Shown here in pieces: positions 54,901 to 57,911 of a stretch of 64,000 bases of DNA. Both the position numbers and the translations under genes were made by a program. How positions within the stretch are numbered: position 1 is the first letter of the stretch; each line of letters starts with the position of its first letter. The DNA is from Azorinus chamasolen (lineage: Eukaryota; Mollusca; Bivalvia; Cardiida; Solecurtidae), in assembly GCA_963576725.1 (NCBI GenBank), contig OY755241.1, positions 61,129,071 to 61,193,070 of the forward strand, written 5' to 3'. The notes under the pieces are model-generated. The model had not been told where the DNA came from and searched no databases. It was given only the letters and a program-made list of their open reading frames with translations.

Positions 54901-56422
54901 GGTCTGATCTGTGCGTCTTTATAATAAAGATCTAATTCTACATTTTCTCCGATAGCCAAAATAGCTGGTGTTCATGCACCATTATAAAGCTTATGCTAAT
55001 ACATACTCATGATGTCATTATTTCTTGCATGAATATTTATGAAATTATGGGTTAAAATGTCTTTATAGGTTGTTTTGTTACATGGGTTAATTATTTGATA
55101 AGTGTTGATATACTGTCTATTATTACAAAACTTTTGTTATTTTTTGTCAATAAATTTAAGCCAATCACCCTTTTTGTTTTTATCTTATACTTTAGGTTCC
55201 TTCTCTCTCAATCGCTATTTATAGATGATTAACTACAAAGTGTGTATAACTGTGATCTGTTATGTTTATCACCGTTTTATGGAAAAAAATATTTTAAATG
55301 CTTATAAAGATTAACCCTTTACTCCATAACTATGCCTTTATATACCTTTGCAAACAGAGTAGACCCAGATCAGACGGCTCCTATATGAGTCGTTTGATCA
55401 GGGTCTGCTCTGTTTGCTTTTGAAGTAGTATAGATATGATTTTTCATTTTCCCATGTCCACATGTTGTTTTAAATATGAATCTCATTTAATATTCATGAC
55501 GTCATTATTTCTTACATGAATATTCATGGAGTAAATGATCAAATGATATGATTACTACAGCCTTTGACTTAACATTTTATACATTTTATATGGCATATTC
55601 TATTGAGGGCGTACAACAGGTGGGCGTACAACAGGTGGGCGGGGCATACAACAGGTGGGCGTACAACAGGTGGGCGGGCGTACAACAGGTGGGCGTACAA
55701 CAGGTGGTTGCTTAATGTAGGGCGACAATAATACAGGAAGCCCCTTATAGGAGCTCTCTTTTGTCTTACATTATTCTACCACCTGTATCAAAAATCTTGA
55801 ATGAGATATATTTTGGGTGGTTGTTACTGAAGTTATATTTGTTGCAGATCCTGACGAGGCGGATGTTGTGGATGATATTATCGACATGGAGGACAACGCC
55901 TCCACCATTGTCACGCGGGAAGACATCGCAATTGAAGCCGGAAGTCCAAGCTTTCTACCAAACGGAAAGCCACTTGGAATTCCAAACGGCACACTTGTTG
56001 GAAGTCAGAATAAAGGAAGTTACGTCATGTTCAATGGCGGACTACAAAATGGATCCGTTAGGCGAGATTCAGGCATAGCTATGACTGAAAGGTCTAGCGA
56101 ACGGCCAATTCCACGAGTTGGTCTAAACGCAAGTAAAGAAGCTATGGTAATTTTTAACGGCGACGAGAAAGTCATTTCCGGAAATGACTCGCGTATAATC
56201 CCCGCAGAAAATCCGAATGCACGGACCTTCAGGTTAATGGACACAAGCGGGGATTCAGGAGGTGGCTTACTTTCACTGCAGGGCTTAGAGGAAGACGAAG
56301 AGGGGGACTATCTTGGTGATCTGTCGCCGCGAGACTTTTCGTACCCATCCTTGCCAAGAGAAAAATCCAACCTTATGCCCCCGATAGAGACAGTGGACCC
56401 AGAAAAAAATAGCGGTGACTGA
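24855..56422 (+). CDS. Twelve-exon single-pass type I membrane protein, Cys-rich ectodomain
   Basis: Whole-gene entry. Twelve exons joined at GT-AG sites give 1,740 nt, 579 residues, one frame throughout. In order: signal peptide (core residues 26-37, cleavage near 40); ectodomain region 1 (about 41-164), opening C43-I-F-P with Cys at 81, 109 and 149; ectodomain region 2 (about 172-317), Cys at 174, 237, 268, 292 and 317 among others; TM helix about 328-352; K-K-R stop-transfer; acidic Ser/Asp/Glu-rich tail to 579. Ectodomain sequons (N-Y-T, N-L-T, N-T-T, N-G-T, N-S-T) fit an extracellular location. The C-x-F-P opening and Cys spacing recall uncharacterised invertebrate surface proteins that carry DUF7042-DUF7045-type domains; this is from memory. 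Function unknown, perhaps a receptor or adhesion protein. Introns 2-59 kb-scale repeats aside, all exon joins agree in phase, which is the main proof. Alternative 3' ends are possible at exon 11. Confidence 0.82.
25139..25309 (-). mobile_element. Family D relic
   Basis: AACCCGTTCCTTTACGAG, one core arm GGGTCTACTCTGTTTGC, and GGCGTATTTATGGAGTAGAGG. The left core arm is mostly gone. Confidence 0.55.
25330..25760. repeat. ~30-bp tandem repeat (intron 1)
   Basis: About 14 diverged units of CATTCTTCTCACCTGAGAAA plus TTTGTGATCA. Each unit contains a short TCTCA..TGAGA inverted pair. Confidence 0.85.
25994..26243 (-). mobile_element. Family A element
   Basis: TTCACCCATTCCC (mutated TTAA) to CAGGGAAAGGGTTAA; near-perfect core at about 26,035-26,102. 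Confidence 0.85.
26250..26640. mobile_element. Family P element hosting a family B insertion
   Basis: TACAATAGAACCTGTC, then family B (26,265-26,514), then TCGGTCAACAAAAAGAGG and a core with the right half deleted to GCAACCACCTGC. The host TTAA was the insertion target. Confidence 0.7.
26265..26514 (+). mobile_element. Family B element
   Basis: TTAACCCTTCGCTTGC to AAGCGAAGGGTTAA with TTAA both sides. Core GTAAATAGTGAAGACCCAGA..., centre GCTCC-TACA-GGAGC. Confidence 0.9.
26900..27153 (-). mobile_element. Family B element
   Basis: TTAAAAACCCTTCGCTTGC to AAGCGAATGGTTAA, full length. Confidence 0.85.
27310..27750. mobile_element. Two family F cores and a family D/A relic
   Basis: CAGTTTGGATCCTG... 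palindromes at about 27,310-27,372 and 27,688-27,750; between them a TTAACCCTTTTCCTCG-bounded relic (27,419-27,572) without a core. Confidence 0.45.
27884..28240 (+). mobile_element. Family B element plus truncated family P core
   Basis: Family B at 27,884-28,133, then about 107 bp nearly identical to 26,515-26,620 (AACAAAAAGAGGTATAATTG...CTGCATTAAGCA), including the same deletion in the family P core. The pair looks like a duplicated composite. Confidence 0.8.
28243..28365. mobile_element. Family P relic before exon 2
   Basis: GCAGGTGGCTGTTTAATGCGG and complement, then GGTCGGTTTAGAGGATGTCTACT, a decayed right end. It stops about 20 bp before the exon 2 acceptor. Confidence 0.6.
28382..28458 (+). 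CDS. Exon 2: ectodomain start, C-x-F-P motif
   Basis: Acceptor TTTTTTCAG|CC, donor GAG|GTTAGT. Residues 40-65: C-I-F-P-A-A-L-Q, then sequon N-Y-T. The exon ends in phase 0. Its polypyrimidine tract directly follows the end of a family P relic. Confidence 0.8.
28782..28990. mobile_element. Family P element (intron 2)
   Basis: TACAGCGGAACCTCGCTAAAGCG to GAGGAGTTTCATTTTA; core intact but diverged. Confidence 0.7.
28996..29244 (-). mobile_element. Family D element
   Basis: TTAACCATTTACTCC to GGAGAAAAAATTAA; core at about 29,139-29,207. Confidence 0.8.
29594..29673 (+). CDS. Exon 3: ectodomain
   Basis: Acceptor CCACTTACAG|ATC, donor ATTCA|GTAAGTACT. Encodes I-T-N-L-T-Y... with sequon N-L-T and Cys81. 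Ends in phase 2 (CA). The donor and the last ~20 exon bases are the template of the 52-bp minisatellite that follows. Confidence 0.85.
29674..32170 (+). repeat. 52-bp minisatellite derived from the exon 3 splice donor
   Basis: About 46 units, period 52 from 30,050 on: TACGTCATTCA(G/A)TAAGTA, then TGTTGTTAGTCTGCTGAACAG and CACCAATAGATA. The start of each unit matches the last exon 3 bases and its donor (CATACGTCATTCA|GTAAGTACTG). About one third keep CAGTAAGT; the rest read CAATAAGT. From 30,181 to 30,545 the two types alternate, giving 104-bp dimers. Early units (29,700-29,960) are longer and irregular. Confidence 0.95.
32263..32570. mobile_element. Family P element, TCTCGAA subfamily, long
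   Basis: TACAATGGAACCTCAATATCTCG to CGAAATTGAACTGTA, about 305 bp. The perfect core around GCTCC-TGCA-GGAGC is near 32,395. ATATCTCGAA ends are typical pogo-like. Confidence 0.8.
32720..32850 (-). mobile_element. Family C element, left end lost
   Basis: Core GAAACCATTGTGATCAATAA and complement, right end ATGAGGAAATAGGTTTAA. Its TTAA is shared with the next element. Confidence 0.65.
32847..33102 (-). mobile_element. Family A element
   Basis: TTAACCATTTCCTTC to GGAAAGGGGTTAG. Shares TTAA 32,847-32,850 with the family C copy on its left. Confidence 0.8.
33343..33604 (-). mobile_element. Family A element
   Basis: TTAACCCTATCC, core at 33,381-33,450, then decays after GAAATTTG; abuts the next copy at TTAA 33,601. 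Confidence 0.75.
33601..33868 (+). mobile_element. Family A element
   Basis: TTAACCCTGTCCCTGTTC to AAGGAAAAGGTTAA. Opposite orientation to the neighbour it abuts; core centre carries an extra GGTAATAG. Confidence 0.8.
33870..34005. mobile_element. Family P relic
   Basis: Decayed core (GCAGGAGCTTACTACATTAC) and right end AGAGAGGGTCTACTGTGT. Confidence 0.5.
34077..34180 (+). CDS. Exon 4: ectodomain
   Basis: Acceptor CTCTTTTTCAG|ATCC, donor TCTA|GTAAGT. The CA from exon 3 plus A gives Gln, then S-D-Q-T-I-A...F-Y-Y-C109. Phase 1 end. Confidence 0.85.
34215..34345. repeat. Hairpin element (TGCTTATAAA ends)
   Basis: ATAAAGCTTTTTAGTTGAGTC and AGATTTGAG arms fold onto CTCAAATCTGACCAATCAAA...GACTCAGCTAAAGG...TATAAGCA. 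A GTTCTCAAGCATTTGATTGG block is duplicated. Related: 60,602-60,742, and fragments at 3,440-3,485 and 21,299. Confidence 0.75.
34431..34662 (-). mobile_element. Family D element
   Basis: TTAACCATTTCCCTGC to GGGGAAGGGTTAA; right core arm is shortened. Confidence 0.75.
34685..34885 (+). mobile_element. Family D relic
   Basis: AACCCTTTGTTGCGAC, decayed core with GTAAACAGATCTGATCC / GGATCTGCTCTGTTTG, and ATGACGACATCATAAACA. Confidence 0.5.
35110..35225. mobile_element. Family P relic
   Basis: GGAGGTGCTTAATGCAAGGA and GCCTTAAGCTACCACCTGCC flank a much reduced core. Confidence 0.45.
35228..35455 (-). mobile_element. Family C element
   Basis: ATTAACGCATTACATTC start, hairpin at about 35,335-35,403 with centre GCTCC-TATG-GAGC; right TTAA lost. 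Confidence 0.75.
35465..35685. mobile_element. Family P element, decayed ends
   Basis: Core GCAGGTGGCAGCTTGG.. and complement; centre GCTCC-TGCA-GGATC; ends no longer TACAGTA. Confidence 0.55.
35784..35897 (+). CDS. Exon 5: ectodomain
   Basis: Acceptor GATGATTTCAG|CC, donor ACTTAG|GTAAGG. Encodes residues 127-164 with a basic K-R-R-K patch, sequon N-T-T and Cys149. Translation could run on through the intron (see the minisatellite at 35,898). Confidence 0.85.
35898..36535 (+). repeat. 21-bp minisatellite (intron 5), open in the exon 5 frame
   Basis: About 30 units of GTCA(GTC/ACC)ACAGTACAGGTTTG. It starts right after the exon 5 donor, and the exon frame stays open to a stop at 36,641, so an unspliced transcript would add a repeated L-V-[S/N]-H-S-T-G heptad. 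SH-type and NH-type units are mixed irregularly. Confidence 0.92.
36565..36783. mobile_element. Family D half and family A right end
   Basis: 36,570-36,665 keeps GAGCCGTCTGATCTGGGTTC and GGCGTATTTATGGAGTAAACG; 36,725-36,783 keeps GTGTCTACTCTGTTTGC and GCCGGAAAGGGTTAG. Confidence 0.55.
37011..37208 (+). CDS. Exon 6: ectodomain, second Cys-rich region
   Basis: Acceptor CTTTTATGCAG|CGG, donor TTCAA|GTGAGT. Encodes residues 165-230 with Cys at T-Y-C174, E-K-C, D-V-C and T-G-C, and sequons N-L-T and N-Y-T. The longest ectodomain exon; pattern G-N-F-Q-Y-T-F looks like a conserved beta-strand motif. Confidence 0.85.
37223..37476 (-). mobile_element. Family D element, decayed
   Basis: TTAACCCTACAAAAAATAATGG to ATTTATGGAGTAAATGGTTAA; the core is replaced by a duplicated ATTAGACACTC block. 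Confidence 0.55.
37593..37808 (-). mobile_element. Family C element
   Basis: TTAACTCATTCCCTCAAAGG to ATATGAGGAAATGG; good hairpin at about 37,699-37,768. Confidence 0.8.
37868..38097 (-). mobile_element. Family C TTAA element (reference copy)
   Basis: TTAACCCATTACC to GAGGGAAAGGGTTAA, TTAA both sides. The core at about 37,974-38,043 is a perfect palindrome of roughly 70 bp (GTTTGAAACCATTGTGATAA outwards, centre GCTCC-TATA-GGAGC). Confidence 0.92.
38098..38847. other. Intron 6, mostly unrecognised
   Basis: AT-rich sequence. 38,688-38,715 matches the dispersed 'AGTAGTAAAGCCAAGCAGGAAA' repeat of 19,880 and 20,785; otherwise nothing supported. Confidence 0.4.
38848..39165 (+). mobile_element. 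Two abutting family A copies
   Basis: 38,848-39,051: TTAACCCCTCCCATG, core lost except CAGGTATTGGTC. 39,048-39,165: TTAACCCTTTCCCTGTTC, truncated before the core. They share TTAA 39,048-39,051. Confidence 0.65.
39204..39319 (+). CDS. Exon 7: ectodomain
   Basis: Acceptor TTGTATTACAG|CTG, donor TGCTTG|GTAAGT. Residues 231-269: T-D-G-V-L-Y-C237 and F-T-C268. Phase 0 end. A nearer AG (39,190) would break the frame. Confidence 0.8.
39385..39631 (+). mobile_element. Family G TTAA element
   Basis: TTAACCCTTTCAGCGCC to GGCGGTGAAAGGGTTAA; core GACAAATAGTGAAGTCCCTG... with centre CGCC-TTGAAAA-GGCG at about 39,521-39,596. Confidence 0.85.
39632..39976. other. Intron 7 segment with a family F core
   Basis: A decayed family F palindrome sits at 39,832-39,900 (ATAGTTGGATCCAG.../...CATACTGTTTG); a C run precedes the next element at 39,964-39,975. 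Confidence 0.45.
39977..40196 (+). mobile_element. Family D TTAA element (reference copy)
   Basis: TTAACCCTTTACTCCATAAA to GAAGTAGAGGGTTTAA; core GCAAACAGAGTAGACCCAGA at 40,006-40,074, then ATCATGACGTCGTTATTTCT. Confidence 0.85.
40242..40575 (+). mobile_element. Family C element with duplicated hairpin
   Basis: TTAACAATTTCCTCC ... ATATTAACC. The segment from GGCCTTTCTGCGCCAATG through the hairpin occurs twice (about 40,265-40,370 and 40,371-40,478), so two 68-bp palindromes lie in tandem. It ends about 30 bp before exon 8. Confidence 0.8.
40607..40742 (+). CDS. Exon 8: ectodomain, Ser/Thr-rich stalk
   Basis: Acceptor GTTTTTCCCAG|GCT, donor GCTACAG|GTATGG. Residues 270-314, with Cys292, sequons N-G-T and N-S-T, and a Ser/Thr-rich stretch likely to be a membrane-proximal stalk. 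Confidence 0.85.
40840..41300. repeat. Dispersed repeat, copy 2, split by family G
   Basis: ATAGCTATGCTCTTGTCCGT and TTCTTCACTATATAACAT match 12,955-13,225. The family G element at 40,932-41,181 interrupts it. Confidence 0.6.
40932..41181 (+). mobile_element. Family G TTAA element (reference copy)
   Basis: TTAACCTTTTCGGCGC to GGCGGTTAAAGGGTTAA, TTAA both sides; core centre CGCC-TTGAAAA-GGCG at about 41,098. Confidence 0.88.
41487..41580 (+). mobile_element. Family D fragment
   Basis: TTTAATCCTTGACTCCCTAA, then GCAAACAGCAAATCTAGATCAG; only the left part survives. Confidence 0.5.
41677..41685 (+). CDS. Exon 9: candidate 9-nt microexon
   Basis: TCTCTTGCAG|AAACCTGTC|GTGAGT: strong acceptor and donor around nine bases that code E-T-C(+1). 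Phase-compatible on both sides, but skipping it also keeps frame, so phase alone does not prove it. It would add one Cys (317) just before the TM exon. Confidence 0.55.
41828..42059 (+). mobile_element. Family C element
   Basis: TTAATCCTTTCCCTCATATT to GAGGGAATGGATTAA; perfect hairpin at about 41,881-41,951, centre GCTCC-TATA-GGAGC. Confidence 0.9.
42291..42528 (+). mobile_element. Family A element, diverged
   Basis: TTAACCCTTTCTCTGTTTC to GTGGGGAAGGGTTTAA; core GCAAACAGAGCAGATCCTGA at 42,421-42,488. Confidence 0.75.
42764..42966 (+). mobile_element. Family F element
   Basis: TTAACCTTTAGCCTGC to CAGCAAGCTAAAGGTTAA. The core centre is shortened (AAGACGGCGTCTCAT). Confidence 0.8.
43033..43125. 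repeat. Hairpin element (CTCCACC ends)
   Basis: CTCCACCTAACCCTATGTTG and complement with loop-proximal AGAATCGTCT-CCAAG-AGACGATTCT; arms about 40 bp. Same family as 15,067-15,139. Confidence 0.8.
43162..44815 (-). pseudogene. 5'-truncated, broken non-LTR retrotransposon (LINE)
   Basis: On the minus strand, 44,788-44,549 encodes the end of a reverse-transcriptase domain (L-F-D-A-L-V-G-P-A-L-K-Y-S-C-E-V-W, the usual L-V-x-P-x-x-x-Y-x-x-E-V-W). 44,505-44,275 gives the downstream thumb-like region (G-R-Y-P-L-F-I-N-R-Y; L-L-D-T-Y-G). 44,023-43,832 continues it (F-K-Q-R-V-I-D-I-F) and C-x-x-C / Y-H-F-like motifs follow in other frames to about 43,600. The 3' end is AATAAA-like (CAAATAAAGTATC) plus a (TATC)n tail at 43,162-43,190. 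Frameshifts and a family B insertion break it; no intact RT core or endonuclease is present, so it is dead. Clade (CR1/Jockey-like?) not resolved. Confidence 0.8.
44030..44273 (+). mobile_element. Family B element inside the LINE
   Basis: CTTCGCTTGCTATTCACG (left TTAACC decayed) to GAGAGGGGTTAA. LINE coding sequence resumes on each side, so it inserted after the LINE. Confidence 0.85.
44958..45215 (-). mobile_element. Family B element
   Basis: TGAACCCTTCTCTTGC to AAGCGAAGGGTTAA; core centre GCTCC-TGCA-GGAAC. Confidence 0.85.
45430..45700 (+). pseudogene. Possible Harbinger-like gene fragment
   Basis: Broken reading frames give D-A-E-L-A-V-V-M-Y-A followed further on by R-R-K-R-M-Y-R-I-C-W-V-R-P-W-L, resembling the basic W-V-R-P-W motif near the start of Harbinger nucleases. 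Stops and frameshifts intervene and no DDE region is seen. Tentative. Confidence 0.3.
45701..45948. other. Intron 9 segment with a G run
   Basis: Contains a G-rich stretch (45,786-45,820). ORFs on both strands overlap it, neither convincing. Confidence 0.4.
45949..46125. mobile_element. Family B rearranged copy with two left ends
   Basis: Left edge TTAACCATTCGCTTGCTATTC; right edge GAATAGCAAGCGAAGGGTTAA, the same terminus in inverted orientation. The usual AAATTCAGCAAG end is absent, and the left core arm is deleted. Confidence 0.75.
46397..46612 (-). mobile_element. Family D element, decayed ends
   Basis: AAACCTTTACCCCACGAATA to GCGTATTTATGTAAG; core GCAAACAGAGAAGACCTTGA at 46,518-46,587. 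Another half core lies at 46,340-46,392. Confidence 0.65.
46640..46905. repeat. ~45-bp tandem repeat, about six units
   Basis: TGTCTGATCTAGGTCTGAAT, then CAGTCGCCATATTGAACCACAG, with variable deletions. The GTCTGATCTAGGTCT word equals part of a TTAA-family core arm, a possible origin. Confidence 0.85.
47055..47228 (+). CDS. Exon 10: transmembrane helix
   Basis: Acceptor GTTTGTTTGTAG|CTT, donor TTTGAAG|GTAAGG. Encodes an acidic D-E-E-E linker, then a hydrophobic helix from N-I-G-L-I-V-G to L-L-L-F-Y-C-C-Y-W and K-K-R stop-transfer. The juxtamembrane Cys pair may be palmitoylated (inference). Confidence 0.9.
47330..47425. mobile_element. Family A/D core relic
   Basis: AACAAACAGAGCAAACCATGA ... 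GGTCTACTCTTGTTT then CGTAAAGGGTTCA; only the core and right end survive. Confidence 0.5.
47440..47646. mobile_element. Family P element (intron 10)
   Basis: TACAGTACAACCCC to AGGGGTTCTACATGTA; core centre reduced to AAAGCTCCTAAAGCTTT. Confidence 0.75.
47769..48640. other. Intron 10, mostly unrecognised
   Basis: 47,769-47,930 has a TTAACCATTAGTCTGCTGAA edge and a core-like GGTGTAGACAGTGATCAAAGG hairpin. 47,960-48,045 repeats AGTGTCAGGGA. 48,275-48,457 is a 60-codon ORF with no recognised motif. Confidence 0.4.
48655..48800 (-). mobile_element. Family A right part before exon 11
   Basis: TTTTCACGCATTTACAAAC, core at 48,670-48,740, then TAATGGAATTTCATAGATTTG. The far end is lost about 80 bp before the exon 11 acceptor. 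Confidence 0.7.
48882..49021 (+). CDS. Exon 11: internal (to 48,920) or terminal (to stop at 49,021)
   Basis: Acceptor TTCTTCTTGAAG|ATCC. Short form: 39 nt ending ATCAAAG|GTAGAG, phase 1, joins exon 12. Long form: no splicing, continues G-R-G-A-D-M... with an acidic D-E-D-D run to TAA at 49,019-49,021, giving a 421-residue protein. Skipping it is also in phase, since exon 12 opens with the same AT-CC.. context. Family A sequence precedes it and a family D element starts 7 bp after the stop. Confidence 0.7.
49028..49273 (-). mobile_element. Family D element
   Basis: TTAACCCTTTACTTCGTG to AAGGAATTAA. The start of the core is duplicated (two AAGCAAACAGA/AAACAAACAGA blocks). Begins 7 bp after the exon 11 stop codon. 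Confidence 0.75.
49270..49499 (-). mobile_element. Family D element
   Basis: TTAACCCTTTCCCTGATG to AAGGGAAATGATTAA. Same orientation as and sharing TTAA 49,270-49,273 with its neighbour; the left core arm is shortened. Confidence 0.78.
49539..49746. mobile_element. Family P element
   Basis: TAATAGAACCTGCCTAAAGCG to CAGACTCCACTGTA; core centre GCTAC-TTTA-GGGGC. Confidence 0.65.
49991..50245 (+). mobile_element. Family A element with doubled left end
   Basis: TTAACCCTTTCCTG is directly repeated at 49,991 and 50,006; right end GAGGGTAAATCTTAA. The core lacks one GACGGCTCC arm. Confidence 0.75.
50280..50655. mobile_element. Family P relic hosting family B
   Basis: AGGCAGGTAACTGCTGAATAC...CAGCCATCTGCC, then family B (50,355-50,604), then ATTCGAGTGTTCGATTTAGCA...TTTTACTATA. 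Confidence 0.6.
50355..50604 (+). mobile_element. Family B TTAA element (reference copy)
   Basis: TTAACCCTTCGCTTGCTATTC to GAAGAGAAGGGTTAA, TTAA both sides. The core at about 50,392-50,463 has arms of ~32 bp and centre GATCC-TGCA-GGAGC. Confidence 0.92.
50690..51395. repeat. ~31-bp degenerate tandem repeat (intron 11)
   Basis: About 22 units of AAAATGTAATAAGTATCAAAT plus AGACCAGTGT with many small indels. The last three units (51,290-51,395) are longer and near-identical. Confidence 0.88.
51400..51623 (-). mobile_element. Family A element, left end lost
   Basis: Core GGCAAACATGGTAGACCCAG... with a duplicated centre (CTATAGGAGCGGCTATAGGA), right end CAGGGAAAGGGTTAA. Confidence 0.75.
51782..52135. 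mobile_element. Two joined family P elements
   Basis: 51,782-52,003: TACAGTGCAACCTC to GAGGTTTTACTGTA with a partly repeated core arm (GTTCTG(G/T)TTTACTT). 52,004-52,135: right half and core of a second copy, ending GCGGAACTTTACTGTG. Confidence 0.75.
52141..52235. repeat. 33-bp tandem repeat, three copies
   Basis: TTTTTGCTCGTTTGTATGTA followed by CAAAAATGCTC. Reads open in several frames; treated as non-coding. Confidence 0.85.
52386..52626 (-). mobile_element. Family D element
   Basis: Left TTAA lost; ATGATGACATCATGAATATG, core GCAAACCGAGCAGACCCTGA at 52,522-52,591, right end GAAGGAAAGGGTTAA. Confidence 0.75.
52709..53068. mobile_element. Family P copies, broken
   Basis: 52,709-52,872: TACAGTAAAACCTC, core with most of its middle deleted. 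52,975-53,068: a second right half ending GTGGAGGTTTTATTGTA. The intervening 100 bp is unrelated. Confidence 0.65.
53170..53379 (-). mobile_element. Family A element, right arm intact
   Basis: Core partly deleted (GCAAACGGTGTAGACC...), long subterminal block, end CATGGAAAGGGTTGA. Confidence 0.7.
53383..53500. mobile_element. Family F relic
   Basis: CAGTTTGGATCCAGATGAGA core with decayed second arm (GGTCCAAGCGGTCTGACA). Confidence 0.5.
53505..53986 (+). mobile_element. Family D element hosting family A
   Basis: CATTTACTCCATAAATACGC and core to 53,602; resumes at 53,854 with TGAATGATACAG and ends GGAGTAGAGGGTTAA. The family A insertion sits between. Confidence 0.78.
53605..53853 (-). mobile_element. 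Family A TTAA element (reference copy)
   Basis: TTAACCCTTTCCC to CAGGGAAAGGGTTAA with TTAA both sides. Excision to one TTAA restores family D sequence CTTTGTTTG..TTAATGAATGATACAG. Core centre GCTCC-TAGA-GGAGC. Confidence 0.9.
54042..54236 (+). mobile_element. Family G element lacking its hairpin
   Basis: TAACCCTTTCGGCGCC to GGCGGTGAAAGGGTTAA. Where other copies carry a ~70-bp palindrome, this one has only GACAAACAAATGAGACTATTTG. Confidence 0.85.
54268..54477 (+). mobile_element. Family C element
   Basis: Left end partly lost; hairpin at about 54,306-54,374 with centre GCTCC-GTAA-GAGC; right end GAGGGAATGGGTAAA. Confidence 0.75.
54547..54795 (+). mobile_element. Family A element
   Basis: TTGACCATTTATCTGTTC to GAGGGAAATGGTTAA; core around 54,690-54,755. 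Confidence 0.8.
54800..55055 (+). mobile_element. Family D element, left end lost
   Basis: Core GCAAACAGAGTAGACCCAGA at 54,848-54,912, ATGATGTCATTATTTCTTGC, right end ATTATGGGTTAA. Confidence 0.75.
55056..55310. other. Intron 11 segment, nothing recognised
   Basis: AT-rich; no repeat or exon signal I can support. Confidence 0.4.
55311..55542 (+). mobile_element. Family D element
   Basis: TTAACCCTTTACTCC to GGAGTAAATGATCAA (right TTAA mutated); ATTCATGACGTCATTATTTC present. Confidence 0.82.
55605..55795. repeat. GGGCGTACAACAGGT tandem array joined to a family P core
   Basis: About seven copies of (GGGC)GTACAACAGGT of 15-19 bp, the last leading into ACAGGTGGTTGCTTAATG, a family P core arm. 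The array may have grown from that arm. It ends about 50 bp before the exon 12 acceptor. Confidence 0.8.
55848..56422 (+). CDS. Exon 12: long acidic cytoplasmic tail and stop
   Basis: Acceptor TATATTTGTTGCAG|ATCC. Encodes 190 further residues: D-P-D-E-A-D-V-V-D-D acidic opening, N-G-K-P-L-G-I-P-N-G repeats, then Ser/Asp-rich sequence ending in TGA at 56,420. No catalytic domain visible; S-x-x-E/D motifs could be CK2-type phosphorylation sites (inference). GC content and codon use look coding throughout. Confidence 0.88.
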
Positions 56423-56433
56423 GAATGCTAATG

Positions 56434-56592
56434 CAGTAGAACCTACATATGCCTAATGGCAATCGTATAGGGAATAGCGGATAGTTGCTTAAAGCAGGAT
56501 GAAAATAATGCAGAAATCTCATAGCTTACATCCTGCATTAAGCTACACCCTGTTTAAAGCCCAGAATTATACTTTTGTGTCGTCACTGTAGA
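56434..56592. mobile_element. Family P relic in the 3' flank
   Basis: GTAGAACCTACATATGCC to TTGTGTCGTCACTGTA, 11 bp after the exon 12 stop; the core lacks its centre. Likely part of the 3' UTR if transcription continues. Confidence 0.6.
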
Positions 56593-56739
56593 CAGATGTT
56601 AATGTATACTCATAGTTGTAAAGAGGCTTTCAGCTATGAGTAACTCCACTTACAGCGTAGACCCAGATATACCATTTTGTTGAATAGTGAAAAGGAAGAC
56701 ATCTTTCTTTTGTATCTTATTTTACACCTGCAAACGGAA

Positions 56740-57110
56740 CTTGTCGGTTGATGTTGTTTTCCGATCTGTTTAAAAATGGCCAACAGGCAGCCATCCTGGA
56801 TATTACAATTTCGCAGTAGAGCAATCTAGTTTTACAGCTTTCATACATTTTTTTTTTAAAAATTGCAAAAGTGATAGATATATCGAGGCATAGTGTGTGA
56901 TATATTCTCCCCGATTGTATTCATGATGTCCGACAGTTCGCCATCTTGGATATTGCAATTCCTTGTGGATCTAGGAACAATTTTTACAGTTTTTGCTGTT
57001 ATTTTACTAAACAACCACAAAGGTGGCAGCTGAGGGCAGTGCATGACGTACTGTTTCCAGTCGGATTCAAAATGGCCGACCGCCGGCCATATTGGACTAC
57101 AAACGTTTAA
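56740..57110. repeat. ~165-bp diverged tandem repeat
   Basis: Three units marked by GGC(C/G)..CAGGCAGCCATCCTGGATATT-like words (56,785; 56,935; 57,075), each preceded by an AAAATGGCC or equivalent. Confidence 0.55.
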
Positions 57111-57533
57111 TAACCTTCAGTGGAAACTATATTTGAACATCAGTATAGAACTTTCTTTGATGATATATCAGTCACCTTCAGTGAAAGCTATAGTTGAAAG
57201 TCAGTATAGAACTTTCTTAGCAAGTCAGAATAGAACATTCAGTGGAAAGTCTTAAAATTGCCGGATGCTTTTGAATGTCTTCCCTCTTTGCAAATGTCAG
57301 TTATCTAGTTTCCCGCGTTCAAAGGGTTAACGGAGTAAATGCCGTCTGCAAAACATTTCGTCTGCTGCAATTCTAAAAATTAATATTTCCTTACTTCTCT
57401 TCCATAAGACGCCGAACTCTTTTGCCGCCAATGTCGCATAGTTTAGATCCAAATAAGACGCCGGGTTACTCGGTCATATATTCGCTATATTCTGAAAAGA
57501 AGTGACAGAAAACGTGTACATGTATTTTCAGAC
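57111..57533. other. Short internal repeats and a family F half core
   Basis: 57,115-57,250 repeats TCAGTATAGAACTTTCTT and TTCAGTGGAAA. A family F half core (AGTTTAGATCCAAATAAGAC) is at 57,439. Nothing coding. Confidence 0.45.
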
Positions 57534-57741
57534 TACAGTATAACCTCTATTAACCGGAATTCTACTAGATAAGAATTTAGATACTTTTAGGCAGGTGGCT
57601 GCTTAATGCAGGGTGAAAGTCATGTAGAAAGCTCCTCTAGGAGCTTTCTGCATGACTTTCACCCTGCATTAAGCTGCCACCTGTCTCAAAGACCGATATT
57701 CATACTAAATTTAACGGCCGGTTAAGAGAGGTTTTACTGTA
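57534..57741. mobile_element. Family P element (reference copy)
   Basis: TACAGTATAACCTC to GAGGTTTTACTGTA, TA-bounded. The perfect-looking palindrome of about 90 bp runs from GGCAGGTGGCTGCTTAATGC, with centre GCTCC-TCTA-GGAGC, to its complement. Confidence 0.9.
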
Positions 57742-57827
57742 GTAGCAGATGACGAGTCTTTGCATATGATGAAAGTGTTTTTTTGTATTGAAAGGGCTTC
57801 ACCTGCTAACTGCAACCTGACTCACAA

Positions 57828-57893
57828 TTTGCAAACGGCATGGTTCCGAGTAACTCGGCAGCTCGGCATGATCCGAGCTGTTGGACACATCTG
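57828..57893. mobile_element. Family F core, decayed
   Basis: TTGCAAACGGCATGGTTCCG...GATCCGAGCTGTTGGACA. Confidence 0.4.
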
Positions 57894-57911
57894 TCAGTAG
57901 TTTCTCTTTTT

